A DNA stretch of 64,000 nt from Amblyomma americanum. Its lineage: Eukaryota > Arthropoda > Arachnida > Ixodida > Ixodidae. The translations under genes were made by a program, and so were the position numbers. This document shows positions 28,901-39,711 of this stretch, one piece after another. Each line of letters opens with the position of its first letter. Position 1 is the first letter of the stretch. The notes beneath the pieces are model-generated. The model worked only from the letters and a program-made list of their open reading frames with translations. It did no database searches and was not told the DNA's origin. The stretch spans positions 140,962,343 through 141,026,342 of the forward strand of contig NC_135505.1 in the NCBI RefSeq assembly GCF_052857255.1, in the 5' to 3' direction.

Positions 28901-30611
28901 TTTTGGCGTATTGTAAATAGGAAGACGCACACAAGTCTTGTCCTACCACCAGGCGCCAGTCTTCAGTTGTGAACAGCTTTCATTTCAGCTAGAATCGGGG
29001 CTGAACCTATGGGGGGGGGACAGAGGTAACAGTCGCACCCCCGCCCCCCACCCTTCCTGTCCAAGAGATAAATTCTGCATAGAAAAACCACACCAAACCT
29101 CATTTTTCGGTGGAAAAAGCATAAGAAATACACGGTTCAAACGAAACTCCCCCCCCCCCCCCCCGTATCATATGCCCTCTCCTAGAGGACCCATAAAAAT
29201 ATAGGATTTGCGGCGACTCTGTCCTGAACAGGACTGTTCTGCGCATGCGTAAGGGTGCCCCACTATTCCCCTAACCAATAGAGTCCGCCTATTCTGAAAG
29301 TCTATTGACAAACAGCATGGGAAGAAATAGCGCCATGTTGTGTCATGTTCACTAAGTTCGACCACGAATAGGCCTTATTCGTACTTGTCCATGAAGCGTT
29401 ACTTCACACGTAAAACGGTTGAAAAAGTGCACGTTACGCTCATTTCGCGTTGTTTTATTTTTTTCTACTAACAGCTGATAAAATGGGCTACAACCATCTG
29501 GAATGTGAGATTGACGTTCATCTTGAGAGCAAGGAAGATGCGAGAAATTTAGTACCGGTTCCTCGCGCACCTGAACGTCCCCATAACCTGGATTAACAAT
29601 GCAATCAGCAGATGTTGTGTGTATGCATGGTCGCCTTGTCTTCTCTGCGCAGCTTATATAGGCCGCTTGTATGCGGTAATCATAAACCACTTTTCCATCG
29701 CATTGCCTCGAATTCCCAACCAAAACGGAGTTCCGTGGCCGCTGCATGCTCACCACCATAAAAAGCGCCTATGTTGTCTTTGTCGTCGTGCCTACTATGC
29801 TCACCAAGGACGCACTATATATACATATAGGAGGGCGAATTTGTGACCGCCTGCTTAGCAATTAAGAACCAACAAAAGCCAAAAGAGGCGCAATTTTCCT
29901 CAAGCAAAACGCAGTCACTGGAATAAAAACCTTGGTTTTGAATGCACTGACTCATATAATCCAAAGGAAAACAGGGAACCTGATCAGCAGGTCGAAAAAG
30001 TGAAGGCGAACAACAGAAAAACACCGTCATAAGGTGAAATCTACGAAAAATCAAACTCACCCGCACAGACCTTTCTCTCTAGGTGCGACTACTTCTTAAG
30101 TCATGCACGCTTTTCGAAACGCTGGAGGCGTTGGTGTCTCTGCAGGACCATGAAAGATTGTCGTGGCCTAATAATGGCCAATATTGGGGCTGCGTGTATG
30201 TATTGTCGATATTTACGGTGGCGACATGTGTTTTAGCAACGGTAATTAAATTTTGCCTATCACATTTTGTAGTGCGCGTAATATATCATCATTCCTGTAT
30301 GACCCTGAAAGAGGCTTACAGTATCGGCGCATAGATAAAATAAAACACAATGCGACGACTAAGTACCGTTGGGCACCATTACTAGCGTCGTTCATGAGTA
30401 TCACGGAAGCCACCGTCGCTGGCGCGATTTGACGCGCACCGCGTCGTAGGGGCGAACCTATTGCGACGACGACCACGTTGGCAGTCGCTCGCTTTGCTGT
30501 GTCGCAGTTACGGCGCATTCACCCTTCAAGAATGGCTCTTCACACACAAAATGGCACAACTGCCAAGGGAACCCTTTTGACTTGGCCCTATTTCGCTGGT
30601 AGAACAGTGCT
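28901..30611. other. Intergenic, no gene recognised
   Basis: Contains poly-C tracts (29007-29052, 29150-29164) and unique-looking sequence. The last 150 bases form the 5' flank of tRNA-Leu copy 4. Confidence 0.45.
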
Positions 30612-30695
30612 GTCAGGATGGCCGAGCGGTCCAAGGCGCTGCGTTCAGGTCGCAGTCTGGTCTTCCAGGCGTGGGTTCGAATCCCACTTCTGACA
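30612..30695 (+). tRNA. tRNA-Leu(CAG), copy 4
   Basis: Differs from copy 1 only in the variable arm, where both strands changed together (CTGG with CCAG in place of CCGG with CCGG), so pairing is kept. Anticodon at 30646-30648. A T-rich 3' flank follows. Confidence 0.94.
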
Positions 30696-31399
30696 CAGAT
30701 TTTTGTTTTTACTTTTTTGTGAGTAAAAAGAGGCCAACTTTCTGCTCGCGACGCTGGTCGACTGCACGACCCACTTCAGCAGAAGGCTCTCAGGGTCTTC
30801 CCCGTGGCAAAGAAGTACAGGAATTGCTGTGTTGATAGGGTTAGCTGCGCGGTGCGTTAATCAGTCAGCGATTTTGCCTCCTGCAATTAAATTCATAAGT
30901 CGCATCCTACGGTGCATGTTCACTGTCTGGAGACGCGGCGTTGATGACACGAGCACAACATGCGTGCTGTTTCTGAAAGTGGCATCCAGTGAGTGCTTCG
31001 TAGATGTTGTGAATGAAAATTTCGCCACAGGAGGATGCTTGCGAAATCATCCGATATGTTTCCGCGTGCTTCTTGGATTCACTGTCGCGGCTTTTCATTT
31101 GTGTTAAATAGCAAACACTCGCGGACACCCCACCACCCACGCTTTCCCGCCGCAAAAAAAAAAAAAAAGAAGCGAGAAAAAGCAAGCGGACAACGAGAGC
31201 GCTGATAGTAAGCAATATGGAGATATATCTCAGGTTCCATCAAAAGACACGCTACTTTCGCATAAGAGACTGTACGGAAGGAAGCAGGAGAACTGTACTA
31301 ACCGTATACTCACGCGCTTCATTAGCAACTAAACGAGACTACAATCAAGATTAATGTTACTAATTATTTTACACATTTAGTCTGCCCTCCGGACAAATG

Positions 31400-31940
31400 T
31401 CCTGGCTTCCTGCTGACGGCTAGATCCGGCGATGACCTTTTCTATTCCTCGCGGAATACCACGCCCTGTTGCATGCGTTATCCGTAGACTACGTTTAAAC
31501 GTGGCATTCACGCGCAAATACTTGCACTTAATAGGACAAGCGGACTGCGCGGACTGTACCACATGTGGCGTGCTCTCTTAGAGACTATAGAACATGTTTT
31601 AGTGATGTGTCCAGCATATACACGTGAAAGACTTATGCTTGCATCTGCTTGAGGTCTGTGGACACAACGCCCCTCTTGGAGGATTTGATCCTCGACGCTT
31701 GGCCGGATAGTTTTAGAACTGTAAAGGCAACGCGAGCGCTCTCACGCTTTTTAAGCGACACGGACCTTGCCTCGCGTTTGGAATGTTAGAAAGTGTGCCT
31801 TGTTTTTTATGTATTTTTTCATCTGCCTCCTCCCATCATCATCATCCCCCATCGTGACCCTCTTTTTTCTCCTCTTCCCGTTCCCCAGTGCAGAGTAGAA
31901 GGCCAGATATTTATTTTTCAGGCCAACCTATCTACCTTTC
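31400..31940 (+). pseudogene. LINE C-terminal fragment
   Basis: In shifting frames the plus strand reads LRLNVAFTRKYLHLIGQADC, then CTTCG, ETIEHVLVMCPAYTRERLML, and later a decayed RNase-H-type tail. This is the C-x2-C-x-H-x-C knuckle region of I-clade LINEs. Frameshifts and stops show decay. The 3' limit near 31940 is approximate. Confidence 0.75.
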
Positions 31941-32065
31941 AAGTCGATAAACCCCCCTCTCTCTCTCCCTCTCTCGGAACAGCAAACAGCCAGCGCCGCT
32001 ATAGGCCTAGCTGCCTATTACGCTCTGTTCTACAGCCAATCGGTTATTCTTTTTCCTTCTTACAT

Positions 32066-32660
32066 AAATAATAATAATAATTGGTTTTTGAGGGAAAGGA
32101 GATGGCGCAGTATCTGTCTCATATATCGTTGGACACCTGTACCGCGCCGTAATAATAATAATAAAAATAATTGGTTTTGGGGGGAAAGGAAATGGCGCAG
32201 TATCTGTCTCATATATCGTTGGACACCTGAACCGCGCCGTAAGGGAAGGGATAAAGGAGGGAGTGAAAGAAGAAAGGAAGAAGGAGGTGCCGTAGTGGAG
32301 GGCTCCGGAATAATTTCGACCACCTGGGGATCTTTAACGTGCACTGACATCGCACAGCACACGGGCGCCTTAGCGTTTTTCCTCCATAAAAACGCAGCCG
32401 CCGCGGTCGGGTTCGAACCCGGGAACTCCGGATCAGTAGTCGAGCGCCCTAACCACTGAGCCACCGCGGCGGGTAATAAGGAAGGGATAAATGAGGGAGT
32501 GAAAGAAGAAAGGAAGAATGAGGTCCCGTAGTGGAGGGCTCCGGAATAATTTCGACCACCTGGGGATCTTTAACGTGCACTGACATCGCACAGCACACGG
32601 TCGCCTCAGCGTTTCTCCTCCATAAAAACGCAGCCGCCGCGGTCGGGTTCGAACCCGGGA
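32066..32660 (-). repeat. Ruka-like SINE split by a second Ruka-like SINE
   Basis: The outer SINE's tail part is 32066-32150 and its body plus head is about 32474-32660. The inner complete SINE is about 32151-32473, with its own ATAATAATAATAA tail at the left and the CCGCGGCGGG head end at the right. The whole block is flanked by TCCTTCTTACAT at 32054-32065 and 32661-32672, the outer target-site duplication. A short TAATAA flanks the inner copy. Confidence 0.93.
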
Positions 32661-32672
32661 TCCTTCTTACAT

Positions 32673-32937
32673 CTCGGACGATCTCAGGCAATATTTCTGG
32701 TTGTTCAAAGCGGTGCACCAGGTGATGGCAGCCAAGGGAACTAGAAGCACCTGTCCCGAATTCACGGTAAATGGTTTCGAGAGCCGACGTCTACAACAAG
32801 ATCTGCTTCTGTTACGTTCCCTCGTGCTGATGCGGACAAGCGCCCAAAGCGACCACGTGATCATCCCCAATGTGCTGTGTGCCAAAAGACCCGAAGTGGC
32901 CTAAGCCAAGATGTTCTTCCCCAATGGCGTTTCTTAC
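32673..32937 (+). other. Short open stretch between SINEs, not identified
   Basis: The plus strand is open from about 32673 to 32903 (reads YFWLFKAVHQVMAAKGTRS..., ends CAKRPEVA and stop). It may be a fragment of a coding exon or retrocopy. No family was recognised. Confidence 0.3.
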
Positions 32938-33237
32938 CCGCCGCGGTGGCTCAGTGGTTAGGGCGCTCGACTACTGATCCGGAGTTCCCGGGTTCGAACC
33001 CGACCGCGGCGGCTGCGTTTTTATGGAGGAAAAACGCTAAGGCGCTCGTGTGCTGTGCGATGTCAGTGCACGTTAAAGATCCCCAGGTGGTCGAAATTAT
33101 ACCGGAGCCCTCCACTACGGCACCTCCTTCTTCCTTTCTTATTTCACTCCCTCCTTTATCCCTTCCCTTACGGCGCGGTTCAGGTGTCCAACGATATATG
33201 AGACAGATACTGCGCCATTTTGCTTTCCACAAAACCA
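32938..33237 (+). repeat. Full-length Ruka-like SINE
   Basis: The best plus-strand copy: starts CCGCCGCGGTGGCTCAGTGG, B box GGGTTCGAACCCG at about 32990-33002, body and pyrimidine block, then CCAATT and an ATT array. Confidence 0.96.
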
Positions 33238-33327
<90 letters not shown>

Positions 33328-33346
33328 ATTATTATTATTATTATTA
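33238..33346. repeat. (ATT)n microsatellite from SINE tail
   Basis: About 109 bp of ATT with one interruption, continuous with the SINE 3' end. Confidence 0.97.
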
Positions 33347-33388
33347 CTGCGTATAGTTGTGCTTTTGGGAGGTGTAGGCACACAAAGA

Positions 33389-33625
33389 CTATTCTGGAAC
33401 AAACGGTGCCCGCCGAGCAATCGAATCAAAGTCCTTCTCCAGCGGTTTCTGAGGATTCACATCTCTGGTCGAGAGCGGTAACACAAAACGAGCAGCTGCA
33501 GAGCATCTTTTTGGTAGAACCGACGGCGTCTGCTCGCTGATACCAGAAACAGCCCAAGCCAGCGGTGCTCTGTATTTAGCCAGCGAACGCACTCTTACCG
33601 ATGAACCCCGCGACAGACGCTGCAA
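33389..33625 (-). other. Unidentified open frame, possible exon
   Basis: A minus-strand frame of 78 codons starts at a non-ATG codon and is rich in Arg and Ser. It ends RRAPFVPE just before a stop. No motif and no repeat relation was recognised, so it is reported only as a possibility. Confidence 0.2.
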
Positions 33626-33805
33626 CGTCTTTCACTGCTGTTCTTCAGCCACTGAAGAATGGAATTCAACTGATTCTCTTGTATTCTTCAACGCCGTGTG
33701 CGTGTCCGAATTTACTCAGACTTTACACTGTGATTGATGCTCATTAAAAGCGGTCTAGAAATGAAGTAGTCAAGCTCTCGCCCATTCCGTGCCAAGTAAG
33801 AACTA

Positions 33806-33970
33806 ATAATAATAATAATAATTGGTTTTGGGGGAAAGGAAATGGCGCAGTATCTGTCTCATATATCGTTGGACACCTGAACCGCGCCGTAATGGAAGGG
33901 TAAAGGAAGGAGTGAAAGAAGAAAGGAAGAAAGGTGCCGTAGTGGAGGGCTCCGGAATAATTTCGACCAC
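33806..33970 (-). repeat. Ruka-like SINE, truncated
   Basis: Tail AATAATAATAATAATTGG, pyrimidine block and body up to TTTCGACCAC, where it stops. The head is missing. Confidence 0.92.
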
Positions 33971-34049
33971 TAACTCTCTACAGAACTAACTCTCTGGAGA
34001 GATTTTCTGATTCCCGAGATGTTCCGGGAAAAAAAAGGCAAGCCCTCCA

Positions 34050-34070
34050 ACCCCCCCCCCCCCCCCCCCT
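34050..34070. repeat. Poly-C tract
   Basis: About 19 consecutive C within a C/T-rich stretch. Confidence 0.9.
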
Positions 34071-34417
34071 CCGCTTCCTTTACTACCAATAAAAAAACCG
34101 GCGATGTTTTAATTTTTTTTACGCGTGAAAAAAAAATGCTACCAGGAACCAAAAATAAGTAAGTGACCTCATCCACCTTAATTGTCCCTCTTTCATCCTG
34201 GTCACAGCTTGAACGCCCCAAGTGTGTTTCACCTTGCAGTAATAATCAAAAAGCGGAAACAGGCCCTTTGTGTGTGGGCCACAGGTAGCGATTCAAAAGA
34301 AATCGACGTATACGTACGCCACTGCTCGCTGAATTTTGCAGCGTAAACGTTGTGCTTTAATTGTTACTTTTCTATAATTGTGGGTTCCAACATTCCGAAA
34401 CGGCACATTGGCTACGA

Positions 34418-34590
34418 GGGGCGCCGTAGTGGAAGGATCCGGATTAATTTAGACCACCTGGGGTGGCTAAAGCGCAAAGTCGTTTTCGTATTTGGCCTCC
34501 ATCGAGGGCCGCAGCCGCCGGGTATCGAACCCGCGACCAAGGGAGGAGCAACCGAACACCGAAGCCACTAAGCCATGGAACCGCGGCGGG
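34418..34590 (-). repeat. Diverged Ruka-like SINE subfamily
   Basis: Has GGCGCCGTAGTGGAAGGATC, then TTAGACCACCTGGGG, the hinge TTGGCCTCCATCGAGG, and a head with GGGTATCGAACCC and CCGCGGCGGG. It lacks the segment around the CACAGCACACGGGCGC region, so it is a separate subfamily. Confidence 0.8.
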
Positions 34591-35807
34591 CTCAGAGTGG
34601 TCGGTGGCCGCTGCAGCTACTTGTCGCTTATCATTCCGTGTGCTAAACTGATAAGATATATATAGAGAGAGAGCGATAGTCATAAATTTGAGAGCATGAT
34701 AGCAGCGCGTTGACACCAGACTTAAGAGGCGCGAAAACACATCCGACGTCCTGAGTGAACGAGTTGCTTTCTCAACATGTCCTCAAATGTCCCACAACTA
34801 AACCAATTATATACACCCTGTCGTAGAGTAAAAGAGCTTTGTTCTGGTCCCAGTGTCTGAAGAACAACCCTCGCGTATCAGACTCTCCCCCCTCCCCCCT
34901 TTGCATGGTAAACCAACGTTTTCAATATAACGTTATTTATTTCATTTTTTCACATTACAGTAACGTTCCAATACAACATGTAGCGTTACTGAAACTTATG
35001 TACCATTTTCATAACTTTGTTCTAATGTTCGGTGCCTGACAAAGCCGGTCCAGAATGCCAGCTTGTGTGAAATGGATCGAGAAAATAGCAGAGCAAGGCA
35101 AAGGTGGAAGAAGACGAATTGGTACGGGTCAGAATATCATTGCGTCAAGGAGATTCCTTCGTTAGTTATAATTTGCAATTTTTTTCTTTTACCAAAAATT
35201 TCACCCACGTCAATCTTAAATGCGTCGATGTGTTCCTAATGTTTGAATGTGCAAGGCACCCTGACCAATTCCCCACTGTGGCTACGTGCCATTTCACCAG
35301 AGGCCAATAATAACAACATGGAGGGCGAAGCATTCAGGGGGAACAACAACTAGCATGTGTCCCGGAAGCTGACACGTGGAACGCTATCATAGCTTATCGG
35401 AAATAGGGCGTTATCACTTCGGAGAACACTTGGACGACGTGGGCGTTTTCTAAAAGCCTCTTTAGCAGCTTTGGCGCTGAAGCCAAAATACTGTATACTG
35501 ATCTAATGCGTATAAGGACGCTACCATGTCACTCAGGTATATTACACGCTTAATGACACGCCAGATGTGACGTCAGAGGCGCCATGGAGGATCACATTTA
35601 TATCTCCCACTTTGTAGGGCGGAGCAGGTAGGTGGTCCTAAAGCGGATAAGAAAGACGCCCATATTTCCGCCAGATATCTGCGTAATGGTTGTCGCTACG
35701 GTTAGCGCAAGCCATTTCTCTGTCAGCACAAAGACTATTCAGTCAGTCGGTTGCATCATTCGGAAGCCTCTCTTAACATGCAGCCAATTTCAGGGCTCAA
35801 CAGTTCT
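34591..35807. other. Intergenic; last 300 bp is 5' flank of tRNA-Leu copy 5
   Basis: About 35530-35610 resembles the pre-tRNA segments near 17820-17870 and 20630-20670 (GTGACGTCAGAGGCGCCATGG against CGTCACAGGCGCCATGACG). No gene recognised. Confidence 0.5.
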
Positions 35808-35891
35808 GTCAGGATGGCCGAGCGGTCCAAGGCGCTGCGTTCAGGTCGCAGTCCGGTCTTCCGGGCGTGGGTTCGAATCCCACTTCTGACA
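35808..35891 (+). tRNA. tRNA-Leu(CAG), copy 5
   Basis: Identical to copies 1 and 3. Anticodon at 35842-35844. Its 3' flank (CTTGGAGATCTAAACTATCC) matches that of copy 3. Confidence 0.95.
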
Positions 35892-35946
35892 CATCCTTTT
35901 TTTCTTGATCCCTTGGAGATCTAAACTATCCAAAACTCGCACTGTA

Positions 35947-36062
35947 TTCCTTCCTTTCTTATTTCACTCCCTCCTTCATCCCTTCCCTTACGGCGCGACT
36001 CGGGTCTCCGCCGATATGTGAGACACTGTGCCACTTCCTTTCCCCAAAAACCAATTTTCATT
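35947..36062 (+). repeat. Ruka-like SINE 3' fragment inside tRNA-Leu repeat flank
   Basis: The pyrimidine block to CCAAAAACCAATTTTC interrupts the 3' flank of tRNA-Leu copy 5. The flank homologous to copy 3 resumes at about 36065. Confidence 0.8.
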
Positions 36063-36437
36063 TTAATTTCATTCCTTTCTCCACTACAAAGCAGTAAAAA
36101 CTATCACAGAAAATTTCGATAAATTGCGAGACATTTCCTCCAACCACAACTTTATAACTTTAAATAGTTACCACGTTTCGCAGTCGGTTCGCCTTTTTCT
36201 TGTTGATATTGAAGGGTCTCACAAACAAGTCGGGAATTTGTTTTCAGGCTAAGGCGAACCTTCTGTAAAGAACTTTACGGACTCTTTTAGGCCAAAAGTG
36301 TAACAAGGTCATCTCATCGTGTTTCTATCAACGGATTTTGCTACAAAACTGCTACAGTTGAAGCGCATTAGTTTGCGAAGTACGAGTACATTAGTGTGTC
36401 GGGCTCAACATCCTGACGCTGTATACCTGGACTGCAA

Positions 36438-36628
36438 AGGGCGCCGTAGTGAAAGCCTCTGGATTAGTCCCGACAACCTGGGTTTCTTAACGTGCACTGA
36501 CATCGCACAGCACGCGGGCTTTCTTACATTTCTCCTCCATCTAAATGTGAACGCCAAGGCCGGGATTCGATCCTGAGACCAATGGACCCAAAAACCGAAC
36601 GTCAAAGTCAGTGGGCTACCGCAGCACA
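36438..36628 (-). repeat. Diverged Ruka-like SINE
   Basis: GGCGCCGTAGTGAAAGCC, GTGCACTGACATCGCACAGC, the hinge CTCCTCCATCTAAATG, and the GGGATTCGATCCTGAG B-box region identify an old copy. Confidence 0.78.
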
Positions 36629-36679
36629 AAGTTTGGGCGTAAGCTCGCAGCAATGTCCTGCTAAACAACACGCTGCAGA

Positions 36680-37145
36680 AAACTTGGAGCGGACACTTGA
36701 ACTCCGCCCTAAGGATATGACGCGATAGCGTTAATGGGTTAATGCCCATATATAAGGAATTGGTCATTCTGTACCTTACATTCATAAAACCCTGACCCCA
36801 TACCACTCCTGGCGCAGTGGTAAAGCGGATAAGCAATGCGCCACTGCCCTGCGATGTCAGGTGCTGCCATCTAGTGCAGGCTTGCGAGACACAGGTTGCT
36901 CTTCCCGAGCAACCTCTCGTGATTATTCATTATATAACTGCCACCTGCCGCCGTGGACATTTTTCTCGCAAACCGGTGTACAGGTTGTGATGACGCCGCA
37001 GGGTCACGTGACCTAGATGGCCCACCTTTCATCTAGATAGGCCACATAGGCTTCTTCTCTGGGAATTTTTTGGTGGATTTCTCGCTCGAAGCCACTGACG
37101 ACGCCGGCTTTCCTGCGACACGGGCTCCTTAACGCAATCGCGTCA
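36680..37145. mobile_element. MITE family 1, copy 1
   Basis: The left end has ACTCCGCCCTAAGGATATGACGCGATAGCGTTAA. The right end has TTAACGCAATCGCGTCAAAA, its inverted partner. The middle shares CACTCCTGGCGCAGTGG, CGATGCGCCACTGCCCTGCG and GGTCACGTGACCTAG with copies at 41100-41490 and 56373-56756. Confidence 0.8.
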
Positions 37146-38559
37146 AAACACTTCAAGCATTTAATCAGAGGTAGTACGCATGTTGACATTTGGCTAAAGG
37201 GTCGTTTTAATCGAGTAGGAACAGGAACTAAACACCAAAATACTGGGATGTTCACAGCGAATGCCGCCCGGTGACAACCACACGGCAAAAACTATTAGCG
37301 AAAATTTTAGACAAAACACTAAACAGCAATCTAAATGCGTCATGCATGTAAACAACTAAGTATAGTATATGGTGACGAAGACAGCGACGCGAAAAGCGCG
37401 ACGGCAACACCAAGCAATGACAACATGAAAACAAGCCAGATCTAAAGCACTTGACACTAAGGAGATTTGCGAAGCCGTGACGTGGCAAGCAACGCACCAA
37501 GTCTATCACATCCTAACTTGTTCTTACCCTGTACTATACTCAAAACGCGTGCCAGTCTAGCCCGATCAAAAGGACCGGCTAAACATAGCCCTGTGAACAA
37601 ATGTAGTCACCAAAGGAGCAACAAACTATAAAAAAAGCAGCCTGGTTTGAGCTGAGACCACCACTACGAAGAACCATGATGACGCCAAAGCAGACATGGA
37701 CGAGCCGGGTAGTCATAGCCCTTCTGTAATTTCTGGCTCATGACGAGACCAGCTCGTCGTATTTTCTGGCATAGGCTGTCCGGCTTAATGCGAGTTGGGC
37801 TCATTCAAAGCTTTTTTTTTTTCTTTTGCCGACAGATGGGAGCACGGGTACTAAATTATGATTTTGCTACCATTTTCGAAAGAAAAATGGCTGCTTTAGG
37901 GGGGTTAAAGCAAGGTTCAACGCGTCGCGTGCAGGCCCAACTCACTGCTGAGAGGCCTGTTTTGTTCGATGCGTTGTGTCGCACATTCTGCTAAAAGCAA
38001 CCTTCAGGTATAAAATCTTCTAAAATCTCCAGGCGCTTTCTTGTGAAAGTTCAAGAGACCGCCCTCACCGCACTCGCTACGCGTGAGCGCTTTTTCTGCG
38101 ATGCCTATAGAATATATGTAGTTGTCTCTCCACTAGTCGTAGAAAAGTTGCAAGACTGAGACAAGTGTCTAGCCAAGCCACATTGTGCATTACAGCGGAA
38201 GGCTCTGCTTGCCGCGGCGTTGTTTCAGTTCGCGCCCCAAGTTTCTAAAAGGTTAAGAAACAAAGGCAATAAATTCTAAATGCACTACAATGAGGCACGG
38301 AAGTTAGTGATCGTATCCTCGAATACAATTATTAATTTCACTGAGTATATGCACTCATATTTACAATTAGGTACATCGAAAGCTGTTGAACCAATGGCCA
38401 CTTTGAGATATGCATCTCCAAACACAATTGCCGCTTGGACTCAGCTAAGAACAAGTACCGGCATTCTCTGCACCAGGGTGTAGCATGCGGATATTCGCGA
38501 TCAGATGCATCTGTTAAAAGCTGCCCTAACTATAAAAGCAATACACAAAACAGTGTCCA
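37146..38559. other. Region downstream of TERT, no feature recognised
   Basis: Unique-looking sequence that may include the TERT 3' UTR. No confident polyadenylation signal was assigned. Confidence 0.4.
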
Positions 38560-39711
38560 TTAAAACAAAACCAAGTCGACGCATGCAGACAATGATCGCA
38601 GATCGCCGACTAACGCCAACTTCTTGCGGACGCCGTTTAACCTTTCCAAAAGACATTTGCCCACAGTCCTAGCTTTGCGGTCTGCCTTCTTAGCAAAGAC
38701 GAATAAGAAGAGAAACCTCAACTCTTCAGCGCGAAGCGAAAGCTCGACGCCTTCACTGGAGGCCCAGCGGAATGCCCTCACCAAGAAGTTGTCCAAGATT
38801 CCGAGCACGATCTCCGTCACGTAACGGTCGTCTACGTAACGCATGGCGTTCACGGAGCAAAAGAAGCGATCAGCCAGTGAGACGAACAAGTCCAGAAGAC
38901 CAGTGACCACACAGTCCCACGAGTTGATATCGGGATCCAGAGCTAGCGGACAAACAGGGAGGTGCCAAGGCATCAAGTAACTCTTCAAGGCTTCCCCTGG
39001 CCTACACTCCGGCTTGGCCACCAGCCAATCAACCGGGACTGATGCCACCGGCTCCCGAAACACCTCCATCGTCGTCATGTCGAAGATGTAGCCGCAAAAG
39101 TCAGCCCGATCGGAGGTCAAAACGCGGATACCGTCACTGTCTTTCGCTTCTATGTTCGTTTGCACTTTGGATGCGTTGGCAAAGAGCCCAAAGTCCGGAA
39201 AGCCAGCCGAGAACTTGTCCCGGAACCCGCGGGCGCGTTCCTGGTCGGAAGTGACGTAAAGGAAGTCGTCTGTGGCACGAACAAGGAGCTCTCCAGGCGC
39301 GTTACCGTAGGACGCCAAATGTCGTCTCAGCATTGCCGTTATGTAGACCTCCGCAATGTCTGCGGACAGCAGGCCACCCTGAAGCACCCCCTTCCTCAGC
39401 CGGAACGCCCTCCCATAGAGCCGCACTTGGAACTTGGTGAGGTAGTCCCGCAGTAACTGCTTCAGTTCTTTCGCGTTCGGCAGGAGGCATTTCTTGGCGA
39501 CTAGAATCTTCGCCTTGGGGACACAACTGCGCCCCGGAGGCTGCCGGAGGCTTTTCGGGGCGTACGTCATGGACGCGATGTCTTTTGCGAACAGTTGACG
39601 CCATTGCCTGACCCCTCGGCCGTATCTGTTGAGCTTGACCACTGTGCAAGCCACTATCCTGGCTTCCCGTTCGGTACGGTCGAACGCTCGGCCTGCCACT
39701 TCAAGCGCTAC
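38560..39711 (-). CDS. TERT: TERT last exon: insertion in fingers, motifs B' to E, C-terminal extension
   Basis: 383 codons plus stop. LRKGVLQGGLLSADIAEVYI is motif B', VRATDDFLYVTSDQ is motif C (catalytic Asp pair), KVQTNIEAKD is motif D and DFCGYIFDMTTMEVF is motif E. Some 180 residues of C-terminal extension follow. The acceptor is CTTTTCCTCATCAG, phase 0. Confidence 0.96.
   Translation of the reverse strand, partial: VALEVAGRAFDRTEREARIVACTVVKLNRYGRGVRQWRQLFAKDIASMTYAPKSLRQPPGRSCVPKAKILVAKKCLLPNAKELKQLLRDYLTKFQVRLYGRAFRLRKGVLQGGLLSADIAEVYITAMLRRHLASYGNAPGELLVRATDDFLYVTSDQERARGFRDKFSAGFPDFGLFANASKVQTNIEAKDSDGIRVLTSDRADFCGYIFDMTTMEVFREPVASVPVDWLVAKPECRPGEALKSYLMPWHLPVCPLALDPDINSWDCVVTGLLDLFVSLADRFFCSVNAMRYVDDRYVTEIVLGILDNFLVRAFRWASSEGVELSLRAEELRFLFLFVFAKKADRKARTVGKCLLERLNGVRKKLALVGDLRSLSACVDLVLF

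Noticed and set aside
27883..33326. Recurring short proteins with [25 protein letters not shown] text
   Set aside because: These are translations of the Ruka-like SINE body in many copies; the element is non-coding.
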